NCBI GenBank assembly: GCA_947361225.1
Contig: CANAIK010000012.1
Coordinates: 1 to 36,390 of the forward strand
Length of the DNA stretch: 36,390 bases
Direction of reading: 5' to 3'
Source of the DNA: an uncultured bacterium
Lineage (GTDB): Bacteria > Cyanobacteriota > Vampirovibrionia > Gastranaerophilales > Gastranaerophilaceae
The notes under the pieces: generated by a model
What the model was told of the DNA's origin: nothing
What the model saw: the letters and a program-made list of their open reading frames with translations, nothing else
Database searches by the model: none
Shown: positions 16,750 to 24,244 of the stretch, in pieces
How positions within the stretch are numbered: the first letter of the stretch is position 1
Layout of the letters: the number at the start of each line of letters is the position of its first letter
Position numbers and translations under genes: made by a program

Positions 16750-16778
16750 ATTTTATTGTTTTATAAAGGTTTTTACAA
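16750..16778 (-). promoter_or_regulatory. Predicted sigma-70 promoter for the hsdM operon
   Basis: On the minus strand TTGTAA (16778-16773) is followed after 17 bases by TAAAAT (16755-16750). Transcription would begin near 16743, about 48 bases before the hsdM start. No other promoter as good is visible ahead of the operon. Confidence 0.5.
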
Positions 16779-16843
16779 TAAAATTAAAAAATTTTCATAA
16801 GATGTTATAAATTAAAATAGGATAAATTTAATATTAACAACAA

Positions 16844-16874
16844 AAAAGACCTTGTGGACTCCACAAGGTCTTTT
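16844..16874. terminator. Rho-independent terminator of tuf
   Basis: A perfect 14-bp stem (16844-16857 with 16861-16874) closed by a three-base loop and followed on the minus strand by a T run. It lies 18 bases after the tuf stop. It can also block transcription arriving from the other side. Confidence 0.92.
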
Positions 16875-16892
16875 ATTTTATATAGAATGAAA

Positions 16893-18101
16893 TTATTCAA
16901 TAATTTTATCTACAACGCCGGCACCAACGGTTCTTCCGCCTTCACGGATAGCGAATTTCATACCTTGTTCAATAGCAACAGGGTTGATTAGTTCAACTTC
17001 CATTACAACGTTATCACCAGGCATAACCATTTCGCCTTCAAATTTGATTGAACCGGTTACGTCAGTTGTTCTAATGTAGAATTGAGGTCTGTAGCCGGGG
17101 AAGAAAGGAGTGTGACGTCCGCCTTCTTCTTTTTTCAATACATAAACGTTAGCGGTGAATTTTTTGTGAGGTGTAATTGAACCTGGTTTTGCCAAAACTT
17201 GACCACGTTGAATTTCAGTTTTGTCAATACCACGAAGTAAAGCACCAACGTTATCACCTGCTTGACCTTGATCAAGAGATTTTCTGAACATTTCAACACC
17301 GGTAACTGTAGTTTTTCTTGTTTCACCAAGACCAACCAATTCAACTTCATCACCAACTTTAACAATACCACGTTCAACACGACCGGTAGCAACTGTACCA
17401 CGACCTGTAATTGAGAATACGTCTTCAACGGGCATTAAGAATGGTTTGTCTAAGTCACGAACAGGTTCCGGGAAATAAGAATCGATTGCGTCCATAAGTT
17501 CCCAAATTTTGTCAACCCATTCATTATCGCCACGAGCAACTTTATTATTAGCTTGAACAGCCTCTAAAGCTTTAAGTGCAGAACCTTTAACGAAAGGAAT
17601 GTTGTCACCGTCAAATTCATAAGAAGATAACAATTCACGAACTTCCATTTCAACAAGGTCTAACAATTCAGGATCGTCTACCATGTCGCATTTGTTTAAG
17701 AATACAACAATATTAGGAACACCAACTTGACGAGCAAGCAGAATGTGTTCTTTAGTTTGAGGCATTGCACCATCAGTTGCAGCAACTACAAGAATTGCAC
17801 CATCCATTTGAGCAGCACCTGTAATCATATTTTTAACGTAGTCAGCGTGACCGGGACAGTCAACGTGAGCATAGTGGCGAGCAGTTGTTTCATATTCAAC
17901 GTGAGCAGTTGAAATGGTGATACCACGTGCTTTTTCTTCAGGAGCAGCATCGATTTCATCGAATTTTTTTGCTTCTGCTTGACCAGCTGCAGCCATACAA
18001 CCAGTAATTGCAGCGGTTAAAGTTGTTTTACCGTGGTCAACGTGACCAATAGTACCAACGTTAACGTGCGGCTTGGTTCTTTCGTATTTTTCTCTAGCCA
18101 T
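16893..18101 (-). CDS. tuf: Elongation factor Tu
   Basis: A 402-residue GTPase that delivers aminoacyl-tRNA to the ribosome. Visible motifs are G1 GHVDHGKT, the switch I region ARGITIS, G3 DCPGH and G4 NKCD, then domains 2 and 3 ending in [10 protein letters not shown]. An insertion near residue 190 ([12 protein letters not shown]) makes it longer than the E. coli protein; similar insertions are familiar from cyanobacterial and plastid EF-Tu. ATG has AAGGAG about eight bases upstream. It follows tRNA-Tyr by 93 bases in the same direction, the classic tRNA-tuf arrangement, and is closed by the terminator at 16844. Confidence 0.98.
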   Translation of the reverse strand: MAREKYERTKPHVNVGTIGHVDHGKTTLTAAITGCMAAAGQAEAKKFDEIDAAPEEKARGITISTAHVEYETTARHYAHVDCPGHADYVKNMITGAAQMDGAILVVAATDGAMPQTKEHILLARQVGVPNIVVFLNKCDMVDDPELLDLVEMEVRELLSSYEFDGDNIPFVKGSALKALEAVQANNKVARGDNEWVDKIWELMDAIDSYFPEPVRDLDKPFLMPVEDVFSITGRGTVATGRVERGIVKVGDEVELVGLGETRKTTVTGVEMFRKSLDQGQAGDNVGALLRGIDKTEIQRGQVLAKPGSITPHKKFTANVYVLKKEEGGRHTPFFPGYRPQFYIRTTDVTGSIKFEGEMVMPGDNVVMEVELINPVAIEQGMKFAIREGGRTVGAGVVDKIIE

Positions 18102-18152
18102 AAGATAAGTTCTCCTTTTTTCTTATTTTTATTTTTTATTAGGTTTTCGATA

Positions 18153-18193
18153 TTTTTTATCTTTCTAATTGCTTAAATTAAAAAGATAAAAAT
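18153..18193 (-). other. AT-rich stem-loop between tRNA-Tyr and tuf
   Basis: Twelve perfectly paired bases (18153-18164 with 18182-18193) enclose a 17-base loop, starting right at the tRNA-Tyr 3' end. The stem is mostly A-T. It may help 3' end processing or attenuate read-through into tuf. The role is not shown by sequence alone. Confidence 0.4.
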
Positions 18194-18194
18194 T

Positions 18195-18277
18195 TGGGCA
18201 GAGGTGGATTCGAACCACCGTAGTCGATTGACGGCAGATTTACAGTCTGCTCCCTTTAGCCACTCGGGCATCTACCC
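18195..18277 (-). tRNA. tRNA-Tyr (GUA)
   Basis: An 83-base gene with a seven-pair acceptor stem, discriminator A, anticodon GUA in the loop CTGTAAATC, a long variable arm typical of bacterial tRNA-Tyr, and the T loop GGTTCGAATCC. No CCA is encoded. It is the third tRNA of the cluster and the closest to tuf. Confidence 0.95.
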
Positions 18278-18311
18278 AAATTTATATTATTTTGTTATCA
18301 ATTTTCAAATT

Positions 18312-18383
18312 TGCCCTTGATGAGATTTGAACTCACGGCCTCTCCCTTACCAAGGGAGTGCGCTACCCCTGCGCCACAAGGGC
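18312..18383 (-). tRNA. tRNA-Thr (GGU)
   Basis: A 72-base gene with acceptor GCCCTTG/CAAGGGC, discriminator A and anticodon stem-loop CTCCC-TTGGTAA-GGGAG giving anticodon GGU. The T arm contains GTTCAAATC. No CCA is encoded; the CCA-adding-type enzyme at 25296 would supply it. Confidence 0.95.
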
Positions 18384-18414
18384 AAGTATATAGGATAGGA
18401 CCGAATCGGATTTT

Positions 18415-18434
18415 GCACGGTTTTAACCTTGTGC
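18415..18434 (-). other. Hairpin in the spacer between the two tRNA-Thr genes
   Basis: GCAC and GTGC arms plus an inner GG/CC pairing form a short stem in the 90-base spacer 18384-18473. No tRNA can be folded from that spacer: it has no T-loop motif. The hairpin may be a processing element. Confidence 0.3.
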
Positions 18435-18473
18435 CGCTCGTCTGTTCACTTGACTCGGGTTTTTTATGAAAAT

Positions 18474-18545
18474 AGCCGATGATGGGATTCGAACCCGCAA
18501 CCTACGGTTTACAAAACCGTTGCTCTACCATTGAGCTACATCGGC
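18474..18545 (-). tRNA. tRNA-Thr (UGU)
   Basis: A 72-base gene with acceptor GCCGATG/CATCGGC and anticodon stem-loop ACGGT-TTTGTAA-ACCGT giving anticodon UGU. The T arm has GGGTTCGAATCCC. It is the first tRNA of the unit, about nine bases after the predicted transcription start. With the GGU tRNA it covers the pyrimidine- and A-ending threonine codons. Confidence 0.95.
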
Positions 18546-18560
18546 ATTTTTCATAATATA

Positions 18561-18589
18561 ATATTATTAAGGACAAAGAAAACTGTCAA
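18561..18589 (-). promoter_or_regulatory. Strong promoter of the tRNA-tuf unit
   Basis: On the minus strand TTGACA (18589-18584), a 17-base spacer, then TAATAT (18566-18561). The predicted RNA start near 18554 is immediately ahead of tRNA-Thr(UGU). Confidence 0.8.
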
Positions 18590-18669
18590 GCATTAATTTT
18601 TTTTAAAATATTATTGCAAAAAAAAGATTTTTTGTTGTAGAATAATTGTATTAATATTTTTTTCCCTTG

Positions 18670-18698
18670 TTGGACAGTGAATGATTTATTGGTATAAT
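18670..18698 (+). promoter_or_regulatory. Sigma-70 promoter of the HerA-like gene and flhB
   Basis: TTGGAC (18670-18675), a 17-base spacer, then TATAAT (18693-18698). RNA would start near 18705 and leave a 22-base leader before ATG at 18727, with only a weak purine-rich ribosome site. Confidence 0.75.
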
Positions 18699-18726
18699 GT
18701 TAAAGATTATAAAGAAAGTTTATTAG

Positions 18727-21048
18727 ATGCAAATAGCTAATGCGTTAAATAACAACATAAGAATTCTTTTCAACCCTGCAGTTGAAAATTTTAAATTATT
18801 TGATTTTTTAATTGTAAAATCTCAAGATTACAGATATTTAGCTCAAATTATTGAAATTTATGACGATAAATTTGATTCGTCGCAGAATGTTGCAAAACTT
18901 AAATTATTCTACAAAATTTCAAAAGATGACGAGGTTATGCCTTATGATTCTTTTACGCCCAATAAAGAATGCGAAATTGTAAAAATTAATTCGGTTGACG
19001 TTCAAAATTTTATCAATCAAGACAAAGAAACCTTTGTTTTTTCCAAAAACGCAAAAGATTCGGAGTCGATTAACATTCAATTCGATTTCTTTAACAATAA
19101 TCCCCTAATTCTAGCTGACAAAATCGAGAATGCAAATATAACTACAACTGCGATTATTAAAGAATTATCCGAGAAAAAAAATTCCGTGGTTATTGATTCA
19201 ACGGGAATTATTGAAATTGCAAACGCTAAAAAAATTATCGCAGGGAAAAACTTCAAAATTCCCCTTAATCCTCTTACTATTGAATATATTTTCGAAAAAT
19301 GTCTGTCTGATTCAACTTTAGAATTCCAAGCAATCGGAACTGAAATTTTAAATGAAATTAAAAAATTCGCCTTAACTCAACAAAACGGCTGCATTCCTTT
19401 CGGGGCTTTTATTAAGGTTCTTGCCGATCAATACAAAGCAACTCCTTATTCTGAGCTTCGTTTGCTTTTATCAAGAATTAAAAAATTCCAAATGGATGAG
19501 ATTTTTGCTCGATCCAAAAAGGATTATGAGTGTTTTAACAAATATATCGAGAAAAATAAAATTGTTATTGTTGATTTATCAAATATTCGCTTAAATTGGC
19601 AAAAAGCTTATCTTGAGTACATTTTTAACGAAATTAAACAAGATGTTTATTTAAGCGTTCGAATAAACGATGAATCCTTTGATTTGGATTTAATCAACAC
19701 AATTTACAACAAAAAGAAAAACATCAGTCTTATTCCAAATGTTTCATACAGCTACAAAAAACTTCCTTCAATTCTACAATATTGCAAAAACTACATTCTA
19801 ATGCCAAGTTTATATCAAAGAATGGATTTTTTGGATGCCAATTTTGCGCTTAGCAACTTGGTTTCGGACGAATATGTAATTTTTGGGAAAAACACTGACA
19901 ATTTCTTGTATTTATCTAAAAATTTAGAATCGAAAAACGAACAAACAAGAAACTATAGAAAAATCGCTCTTTCTATGGCAAATAAACAAAAAGAGGAAAT
20001 TGAAACCAAAAAAATCGAAGACGAGCTTTCAAATTTTAACCAAGAACAAATTGAGAAAAATAATATCGCCCAAAAAGAGCAAATTGAACCTAAAGAAATT
20101 ATTCAAGAAGAAATTTCAAGTACTGCGGATACTATAGAAAAACCCCCTGTGGAGCCTCAAATAGAATCCGAAATTGAGCCTCAAATAGAATCTGTGGTTG
20201 AATCTCAAGCAGAAACACAAACAGAATCTCAAGCAGAACCCGAAATTGAACCCGAAGAACCCGAGGCTGAACTCGAACAAGTATCTAATTTTGATTCTAA
20301 TATTATTGAAAAAACTCACAATCAAATTGAAATTGAAATCGAAGAAGAACTCCCTCAAACGATTGAAGAAATTCCACCAACTCCGATTGAAGAAATTGAT
20401 TTATCCAAAATCGAAGAATCGGAAGAAATCGAGCCTCAGAATGATGAAATTGTTCTTCCTGATAAAAATATCAACGAAACCCTTCAATCCGAACCCCCTA
20501 TTGAAGATGAATCAATCGAACTTTCCGATGATGAATTGGATTTTTATAATGATTCTGAGGTCAATGATTCAGAAAAAATTGAGGATAATCAAGTTGTTGT
20601 GGATGATATTGAATACAAAATTCAATCCGATGACAAAATTGATGAAGATTTAGAATTAGAACAAGAATTAGAACAAGAGCAAGAAGAGGAATTAGAAGAA
20701 GAGCCAAAAGAAGAAATCGATTTAATGGAAGTTGCCTCTAAATCAATTGACAACCACTTTGAAGATGTTCTCAACGGAGAAATGACAAAAACCAATGACG
20801 AAGATATAAATCTTGATATTGATAAGTCAATTGAGAAAGAAAATTTGCCAATTTTTACTGAAACCGTGGAAGTTGAACCCGAAGATCAAATTTACAACGA
20901 AGGAGATGTAATATCCCATTCAAAATATGGTCGAGGGGTTGTAATTAAAACAATTCAATACGAACAAAGACAACTTTTGCAAATTGATTTTGAAAAATCA
21001 GGAAAAAAACTCTTAGATCCTAAAGTTGCAAACATTACCTTGGAATAA
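18727..21048 (+). CDS. HerA-like pseudo-ATPase with acidic linker and C-terminal PcrA-type Tudor domain
   Basis: A 773-residue protein. The first about 410 residues follow the order of a HerA/FtsK-type ATPase: an N-terminal beta region (DFLIVKSQDYRYLAQIIEIY), then PLILADKIENANITTT (126-141) where the Walker A loop should be but GxxGxGKS is missing, SVVIDSTGIIE (153-163), and a Walker B-like IVIVDLS (279-285). ATP hydrolysis is therefore doubtful. Residues about 430-715 are a low-complexity Glu/Gln/Pro-rich linker. Residues about 723-773 (GDVISHSKYGRGVV through KKLLDPKVANITLE) match the Tudor-like tail of PcrA/UvrD helicases, which binds RNA polymerase. flhB starts 10 bases downstream. The role is unknown; a link to transcription is inferred from the tail. 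Confidence 0.6.
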   Translation: MQIANALNNNIRILFNPAVENFKLFDFLIVKSQDYRYLAQIIEIYDDKFDSSQNVAKLKLFYKISKDDEVMPYDSFTPNKECEIVKINSVDVQNFINQDKETFVFSKNAKDSESINIQFDFFNNNPLILADKIENANITTTAIIKELSEKKNSVVIDSTGIIEIANAKKIIAGKNFKIPLNPLTIEYIFEKCLSDSTLEFQAIGTEILNEIKKFALTQQNGCIPFGAFIKVLADQYKATPYSELRLLLSRIKKFQMDEIFARSKKDYECFNKYIEKNKIVIVDLSNIRLNWQKAYLEYIFNEIKQDVYLSVRINDESFDLDLINTIYNKKKNISLIPNVSYSYKKLPSILQYCKNYILMPSLYQRMDFLDANFALSNLVSDEYVIFGKNTDNFLYLSKNLESKNEQTRNYRKIALSMANKQKEEIETKKIEDELSNFNQEQIEKNNIAQKEQIEPKEIIQEEISSTADTIEKPPVEPQIESEIEPQIESVVESQAETQTESQAEPEIEPEEPEAELEQVSNFDSNIIEKTHNQIEIEIEEELPQTIEEIPPTPIEEIDLSKIEESEEIEPQNDEIVLPDKNINETLQSEPPIEDESIELSDDELDFYNDSEVNDSEKIEDNQVVVDDIEYKIQSDDKIDEDLELEQELEQEQEEELEEEPKEEIDLMEVASKSIDNHFEDVLNGEMTKTNDEDINLDIDKSIEKENLPIFTETVEVEPEDQIYNEGDVISHSKYGRGVVIKTIQYEQRQLLQIDFEKSGKKLLDPKVANITLE

Positions 21049-21057
21049 TAACAAAAA

Positions 21058-22206
21058 ATGGGTGATGAGAATAAACAATACGAAGCAAGCCAGCAAAAAC
21101 TAAGAAAAGCCCGAGAACAAGGACAGGTTGTAAAATCCAAAGATTTATCAATTGCTATTGCAATAATTATTATGTTTAGCGCAATTTATCTTCTGGGTCC
21201 TATTATCTGGGGGCAGTTAAGCATACTTTTTCAGATAATTTATGAACAAATTCCAAACAAACACTTAGATGAAATCGGTTATGCTTATCTTTTTACAAAA
21301 ACCGTTATTCCAACAGCTCTTATTCTTATCCCGATTCTTGTTTTGGCTGCTTTTGTTGGAATCTTAGGGGATATGATTCAAGTTGGACCCCTGTTTACAA
21401 CAAAACCACTTGAATTTAACCCCGGAAAATTCAATCCTGTCAATTATTTCAAGAATCTTGCAAGTCCCAAAACGCTTTTTGATTTATTTAAGAATATTGT
21501 AAAAGTTGTTATTCTGGGACTCGTTGGTTATATGGTTTATAGATCCCACTTTGAATCAATTCTAATGCTTGCTGCGATTGATAATCAATTTGCAATTCTA
21601 ATCCAATTCGGGTCTTTAATTCTTGATTTTATTATAAAAGCGGGGATTGCATTCTTAATTATCGCCGCTGCCGATTATTCAATGGTTAAATGGAAATATT
21701 TGCAAGACCAAAAAATGTCTTTTAAGGAAGTTAAAGACGAATACAAAAACGCTGAAGGCGATCCTAACGTTAAAGCAGCAATAAGACAAAGAAGAATGCA
21801 GATTCTCCAACAAAAAATGATGGATTCAGTTACGACTTGCGATTTTGTTGTAACCAATCCGATTCACGTTGCTTGTGCGATTAAATATGACCCAAAAACG
21901 ATGGAATCTCCGACTCTTGTTGCTAAAGGAACAGAGCTTTTCGCTCAAAAAATTAAAGAAATTGCAAAAGCCCATTCTATCCCCGTAATTGAGAATCCAC
22001 CCGTTGCAAGAGCGCTTTTTCGTTTGGTTGAGGTTAATCATCAAATTCCACCTGATTTATATAAAGCAATCGCTGAAATTTTGATTTTTGTATACAAACT
22101 TAAGAAAACAACAACCCAAAAACAACAAATTATTAAAGAAACCGCAAAAGAAAAAGGCGATATTAAAACCCAGCAGGAAATTGATAAAAATATTAAAGAA
22201 GATTAG
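21058..22206 (+). CDS. flhB: Flagellar export apparatus protein FlhB
   Basis: A 382-residue membrane protein of the flagellar type III export gate that switches substrate class from rod/hook to filament. The N-terminus has the conserved basic stretch (KLRKAREQGQVVKSKDLS), four hydrophobic regions lie between about 30 and 205, and the cytosolic domain carries the self-cleavage site. That site reads Asn267-Pro268-Ile269-His270 instead of the usual NPTH; the cleaved Asn-Pro bond is kept. ATG lies 10 bases after the HerA-like gene and lacks a clear ribosome site, so it is probably translated in tandem with it. The candidate effector gene follows 50 bases later. Confidence 0.95.
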   Translation: MGDENKQYEASQQKLRKAREQGQVVKSKDLSIAIAIIIMFSAIYLLGPIIWGQLSILFQIIYEQIPNKHLDEIGYAYLFTKTVIPTALILIPILVLAAFVGILGDMIQVGPLFTTKPLEFNPGKFNPVNYFKNLASPKTLFDLFKNIVKVVILGLVGYMVYRSHFESILMLAAIDNQFAILIQFGSLILDFIIKAGIAFLIIAAADYSMVKWKYLQDQKMSFKEVKDEYKNAEGDPNVKAAIRQRRMQILQQKMMDSVTTCDFVVTNPIHVACAIKYDPKTMESPTLVAKGTELFAQKIKEIAKAHSIPVIENPPVARALFRLVEVNHQIPPDLYKAIAEILIFVYKLKKTTTQKQQIIKETAKEKGDIKTQQEIDKNIKED

Positions 22207-22256
22207 TTTTTTTATGTTTTTAGCAATTTTAAACAAAAAATTTACTTTAATTAGTT

Positions 22257-22535
22257 ATGATAAGTCTTTCTAAAATTGCAAATACAGGTCAAAACCTTAC
22301 AAAGGTAAGTCTTACAAAGCCAATACCTCCCAATACGGCAGTTTTAAAGACGCAATCAAGCTGCAATTTAAATTTATCTCCTCATTCTTATTGTATTCCT
22401 TCTAATATTTTTAACAAAGCAAAACAAACCCTGATAGAATTCCAAGAAGATCTTGGAGATATTAAATCTTCGACTCTTATTTGTGAAAAAATTAAACAAG
22501 CACAAAGAAGGGGGGGGGGAAGGACGTTAATTTAA
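22257..22535 (+). CDS. 5' part of a gene split at a poly-G tract (off-phase)
   Basis: A 92-codon frame. The first about 50 residues are rich in Ser, Thr, Pro and Asn with little secondary structure (SLTKPIPPNTAVLKT), then a helical part (FNKAKQTLIEFQEDLGDIKSS). It enters the 10-G tract at 22510 and stops nine codons after reaching it, at 22533. With one more G, or two fewer, the frame would run through VNLIDDLQKTR into the gene at 22559 and give a 240-residue protein. The N-terminus resembles the unstructured export signals of type III substrates, and flhB is directly upstream. That is inference. No ribosome site is visible. Confidence 0.6.
   Translation: MISLSKIANTGQNLTKVSLTKPIPPNTAVLKTQSSCNLNLSPHSYCIPSNIFNKAKQTLIEFQEDLGDIKSSTLICEKIKQAQRRGGGRTLI
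22510..22519 (+). repeat. G10 homopolymer, probable phase-variation tract
   Basis: Ten consecutive G in a very AT-rich stretch, sitting exactly where the upstream frame must switch to continue into the downstream one. Tracts of this length slip at high rates during replication and switch genes on and off in other AT-rich bacteria such as Campylobacter. An assembly length error at the tract would look the same. Confidence 0.7.
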
Positions 22536-22558
22536 TAGATGACTTACAAAAAACAAGA

Positions 22559-22978
22559 ATGAAGTATTCTTCAAAGGTTAAAAAATTGAGAAAAGAAGTT
22601 TTTGCAAAAAAATTTTCAAGTTTTGAGGAATATATTTGCTCTTTAAAAAAATATTTAAAAGAAAACGGTTCATATATGAATTGTCAGGAATGTTCCGACA
22701 TAATGAAATATAATTTAAAAGAAAAAGGAATTAAAGCGGACAATGTCCTTTTGTATACCGTAAATCAGGAAAACCAAAGAATTTCCAAAGCAGAACACGT
22801 TTTTACAATTGCAGGATTAGACAAAAACGCCACAAATGACCCTAAAACCTGGGGCGAATGCTACATTGTTGATGGATGGAGCGGAATTTGTATGCCAAGC
22901 GACAAAGGAATTAATTATTTTAATGAATTTTTTGGAATTGATCCGACCAAACAAAAACTTGCCTTTGAAATTTTATAA
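22559..22978 (+). CDS. 3' part of the split gene: papain/transglutaminase-like domain
   Basis: A 139-codon frame from ATG at 22559, with no ribosome site and an open frame running upstream to the G tract, so the ATG is probably internal to a longer gene. Catalytic-type residues appear in the order Cys, His, Asp: Cys42 or Cys45 (MNCQECSD), His80 (AEHVFTI) and Asp105 (YIVDGWSG). The HVF...VDGW pattern is typical of papain-like or transglutaminase-like effector and toxin domains (protease, deamidase or acyltransferase chemistry). The substrate cannot be told. It ends two bases from the convergent MerR gene. No immunity gene is next to it. Confidence 0.6.
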   Translation: MKYSSKVKKLRKEVFAKKFSSFEEYICSLKKYLKENGSYMNCQECSDIMKYNLKEKGIKADNVLLYTVNQENQRISKAEHVFTIAGLDKNATNDPKTWGECYIVDGWSGICMPSDKGINYFNEFFGIDPTKQKLAFEIL

Positions 22979-22980
22979 GA

Positions 22981-23346
22981 TTAACCTTTTTTCTTCCTTC
23001 CTCGTTTTGAATTTTTAATAAGATTGTTTTTTTGAATTTGAGTATTAATTTTTGCATTTTTTGCAATTTTTTCTAAGTATTCGAGCGGATGTTCAGCATT
23101 TATATCATCAAGAATTGCAAGAATCATTTTAACCCCTGATAAATTTAATAGCAGATTCCTTGTTAAAAAAACAATAATTTGCGCCCGTTCAATATCACAA
23201 AGCCTATAATATCTGCGGTTTTTATCTGTTCTTATCGGAGTTAGAATCCCTTCTCTATCATAAATTCTGAGCGTTCTTTGATGCACCCCGAGAGCATCTG
23301 CTAATGAACTTATCGCTATTCCAATTTTTTGTTCTATGTTATCCAT
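22981..23346 (-). CDS. MerR/HspR-like transcription regulator
   Basis: A 121-residue regulator. The winged-helix DNA-binding domain is at the N-terminus (ISSLADALGVHQRTLRIYDREGILTPIRTDKNRRYY, read in parts), with the RTLRIYDREG core typical of HspR. The C-terminus is short and very basic (KRGRKKK). HspR normally represses dnaK-type heat-shock genes; none is in the window, so the specific name is not assigned. The frame opens at a TTG at 23361, but ATG at 23346 has AAAGGAG upstream and is the better start. TATAAT at 23369-23364 on the minus strand is a possible -10. Confidence 0.75.
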   Translation of the reverse strand: MDNIEQKIGIAISSLADALGVHQRTLRIYDREGILTPIRTDKNRRYYRLCDIERAQIIVFLTRNLLLNLSGVKMILAILDDINAEHPLEYLEKIAKNAKINTQIQKNNLIKNSKRGRKKKG

Positions 23347-23432
23347 TTTGTCTCCTTTCAATTATTATACTTAAAATTAGTTAATATATTTATATAAAAT
23401 TTATACCTAATTAACTTATGGAAAAAATAACT

Positions 23433-23450
23433 TACACTGTTTAAAGTGTA
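23433..23450. promoter_or_regulatory. Inverted repeat ahead of XRE gene 1
   Basis: TACACT and AGTGTA arms separated by six bases lie a few bases before the first XRE regulator gene. Spacing and place fit an operator for self-regulation by that protein. No binding data can be drawn from sequence. Confidence 0.45.
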
Positions 23451-23454
23451 TTTT

Positions 23455-23784
23455 ATGAATATGAATTTTAAAAAATTATTTGGACAAAGAGTCCGCCATT
23501 ATAGGAAATTAAACAATTTTTCTCAAGAAAAATTTGCAGAATTGGTTGGAATGTCACCAAACACAATAAGCTATATCGAAAACGGCAAAAGTAATATAAG
23601 TTTTGCAAAAATAGCAGTCTTTGCGTCAGCACTAAATATTGAAACCTACCAACTATTTATAGATACAAATTATAATATAGAAGATGGTGAAGTTATTGAT
23701 AAAATTAATGAATTATTAAAAGTTGCAACAAGAAAACAACTCGGAATAATTCTTAATCTTATTAAAAATATTCTAGATACTTAA
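23455..23784 (+). CDS. XRE-family regulator 1
   Basis: A 109-residue protein with an N-terminal helix-turn-helix of the Cro/CI type: FGQRVRHYRKLNNFSQEKFAELVGM, read in parts, then SPNTISYIENGKSNISFAKI. The C-terminal helix pair (DKINELLKVATRKQLGIILN) probably dimerises. The frame opens at GTG 23446, which lies inside the inverted repeat, so I use ATG 23455; ATG 23461 is equally possible because no ribosome site is visible. It is divergent from the MerR gene, with about 110 bases between them. The target is unknown; the neighbouring inverted repeat suggests self-control. Confidence 0.75.
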   Translation: MNMNFKKLFGQRVRHYRKLNNFSQEKFAELVGMSPNTISYIENGKSNISFAKIAVFASALNIETYQLFIDTNYNIEDGEVIDKINELLKVATRKQLGIILNLIKNILDT

Positions 23785-23823
23785 CTTGAGTTCATTCTCT
23801 TAATAAATTAACCTTTATTTTTT

Positions 23824-23845
23824 TGTGTTTACAATTCGCAACACA
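23824..23845. promoter_or_regulatory. Inverted repeat ahead of XRE gene 2
   Basis: TGTGTT and AACACA arms with a 10-base spacer lie about 30 bases before the second XRE gene, a plausible operator. The arms differ from those ahead of XRE gene 1, so the two regulators probably read different sites. Confidence 0.4.
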
Positions 23846-23875
23846 TAATATTAATATAACCCTTAGTATAAAAAA

Positions 23876-24145
23876 ATGCAAGACGATAAAAATTTAACTT
23901 TTAAGACTGCGATTGGAAAAGTTTTTAGCCAATTAAGAAAAAAGAATAAAAATATTTCCTTAAATAAACTTGCGCTCGAATATGATATAAGCAAAGGAAG
24001 TTTAAGCAAACTTGAGCACGGAATTTATGACTGTCGTTTATCGACTGCTTGGAAACTGGCAGAAGCCAACGGGGTTAAATTTAGTGAATTTGCAATATTA
24101 CTTGAAGATAATCTTGGAAAAAATTTTACTTTTATAGATTTATAA
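23876..24145 (+). CDS. XRE-family regulator 2
   Basis: An 89-residue helix-turn-helix protein: IGKVFSQLRKKNKNISLNKL, then EYDISKGSLSKLEHGIYDCR as the recognition part, then a short C-terminal helix. There is no ligand or protease domain. ATG is preceded at six bases by TAGTAT and lacks a ribosome site, again consistent with leaderless translation. It is closed by the strong terminator at 24153. The type I toxin-like locus follows, so it could regulate that unit, but nothing in the sequence shows it. Confidence 0.75.
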   Translation: MQDDKNLTFKTAIGKVFSQLRKKNKNISLNKLALEYDISKGSLSKLEHGIYDCRLSTAWKLAEANGVKFSEFAILLEDNLGKNFTFIDL

Positions 24146-24152
24146 ACCAAAA

Positions 24153-24194
24153 AAATATTAAAAAGCTACTATAAATAGTAGCTTTTTAATATTT
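24153..24194. terminator. Rho-independent terminator, 19-bp stem
   Basis: A perfect 19-bp stem (24153-24171 with 24176-24194) and a TAAA loop. T runs flank it on both strands, so it can end the XRE gene 2 transcript and also any leftward RNA from the 24490 promoter. Confidence 0.9.
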
Positions 24195-24213
24195 AGATAG
24201 GAGATAAGGTAAA

Positions 24214-24244
24214 TTTATTATTTTTCAAGCCGTTTTAGAATTGC
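24214..24244 (+). repeat. 31-bp direct repeat, left copy
   Basis: Identical over 31 bases to 24503-24533. The copies are 289 bases apart and bracket the toxin-like unit. On the minus strand each copy carries TTGAAA, a good -35; only the right copy has a strong -10 behind it. Confidence 0.9.

Noticed and set aside
17135..17912. Open frames in other phases of tuf on both strands
   Set aside because: They overlap a highly conserved gene, have no ribosome site and give low-complexity or biased sequences.
18384..18473. A fourth tRNA (Gly expected from the classic tuf cluster)
   Set aside because: Neither strand gives an acceptor stem plus T-loop motif; only a short hairpin is present.
20116..20653. 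Open frames opposite and beside the acidic linker of the HerA-like gene
   Set aside because: They are by-products of the repetitive Glu/Gln codons: Phe/Leu-rich or Lys/Asn-rich translations without start signals.
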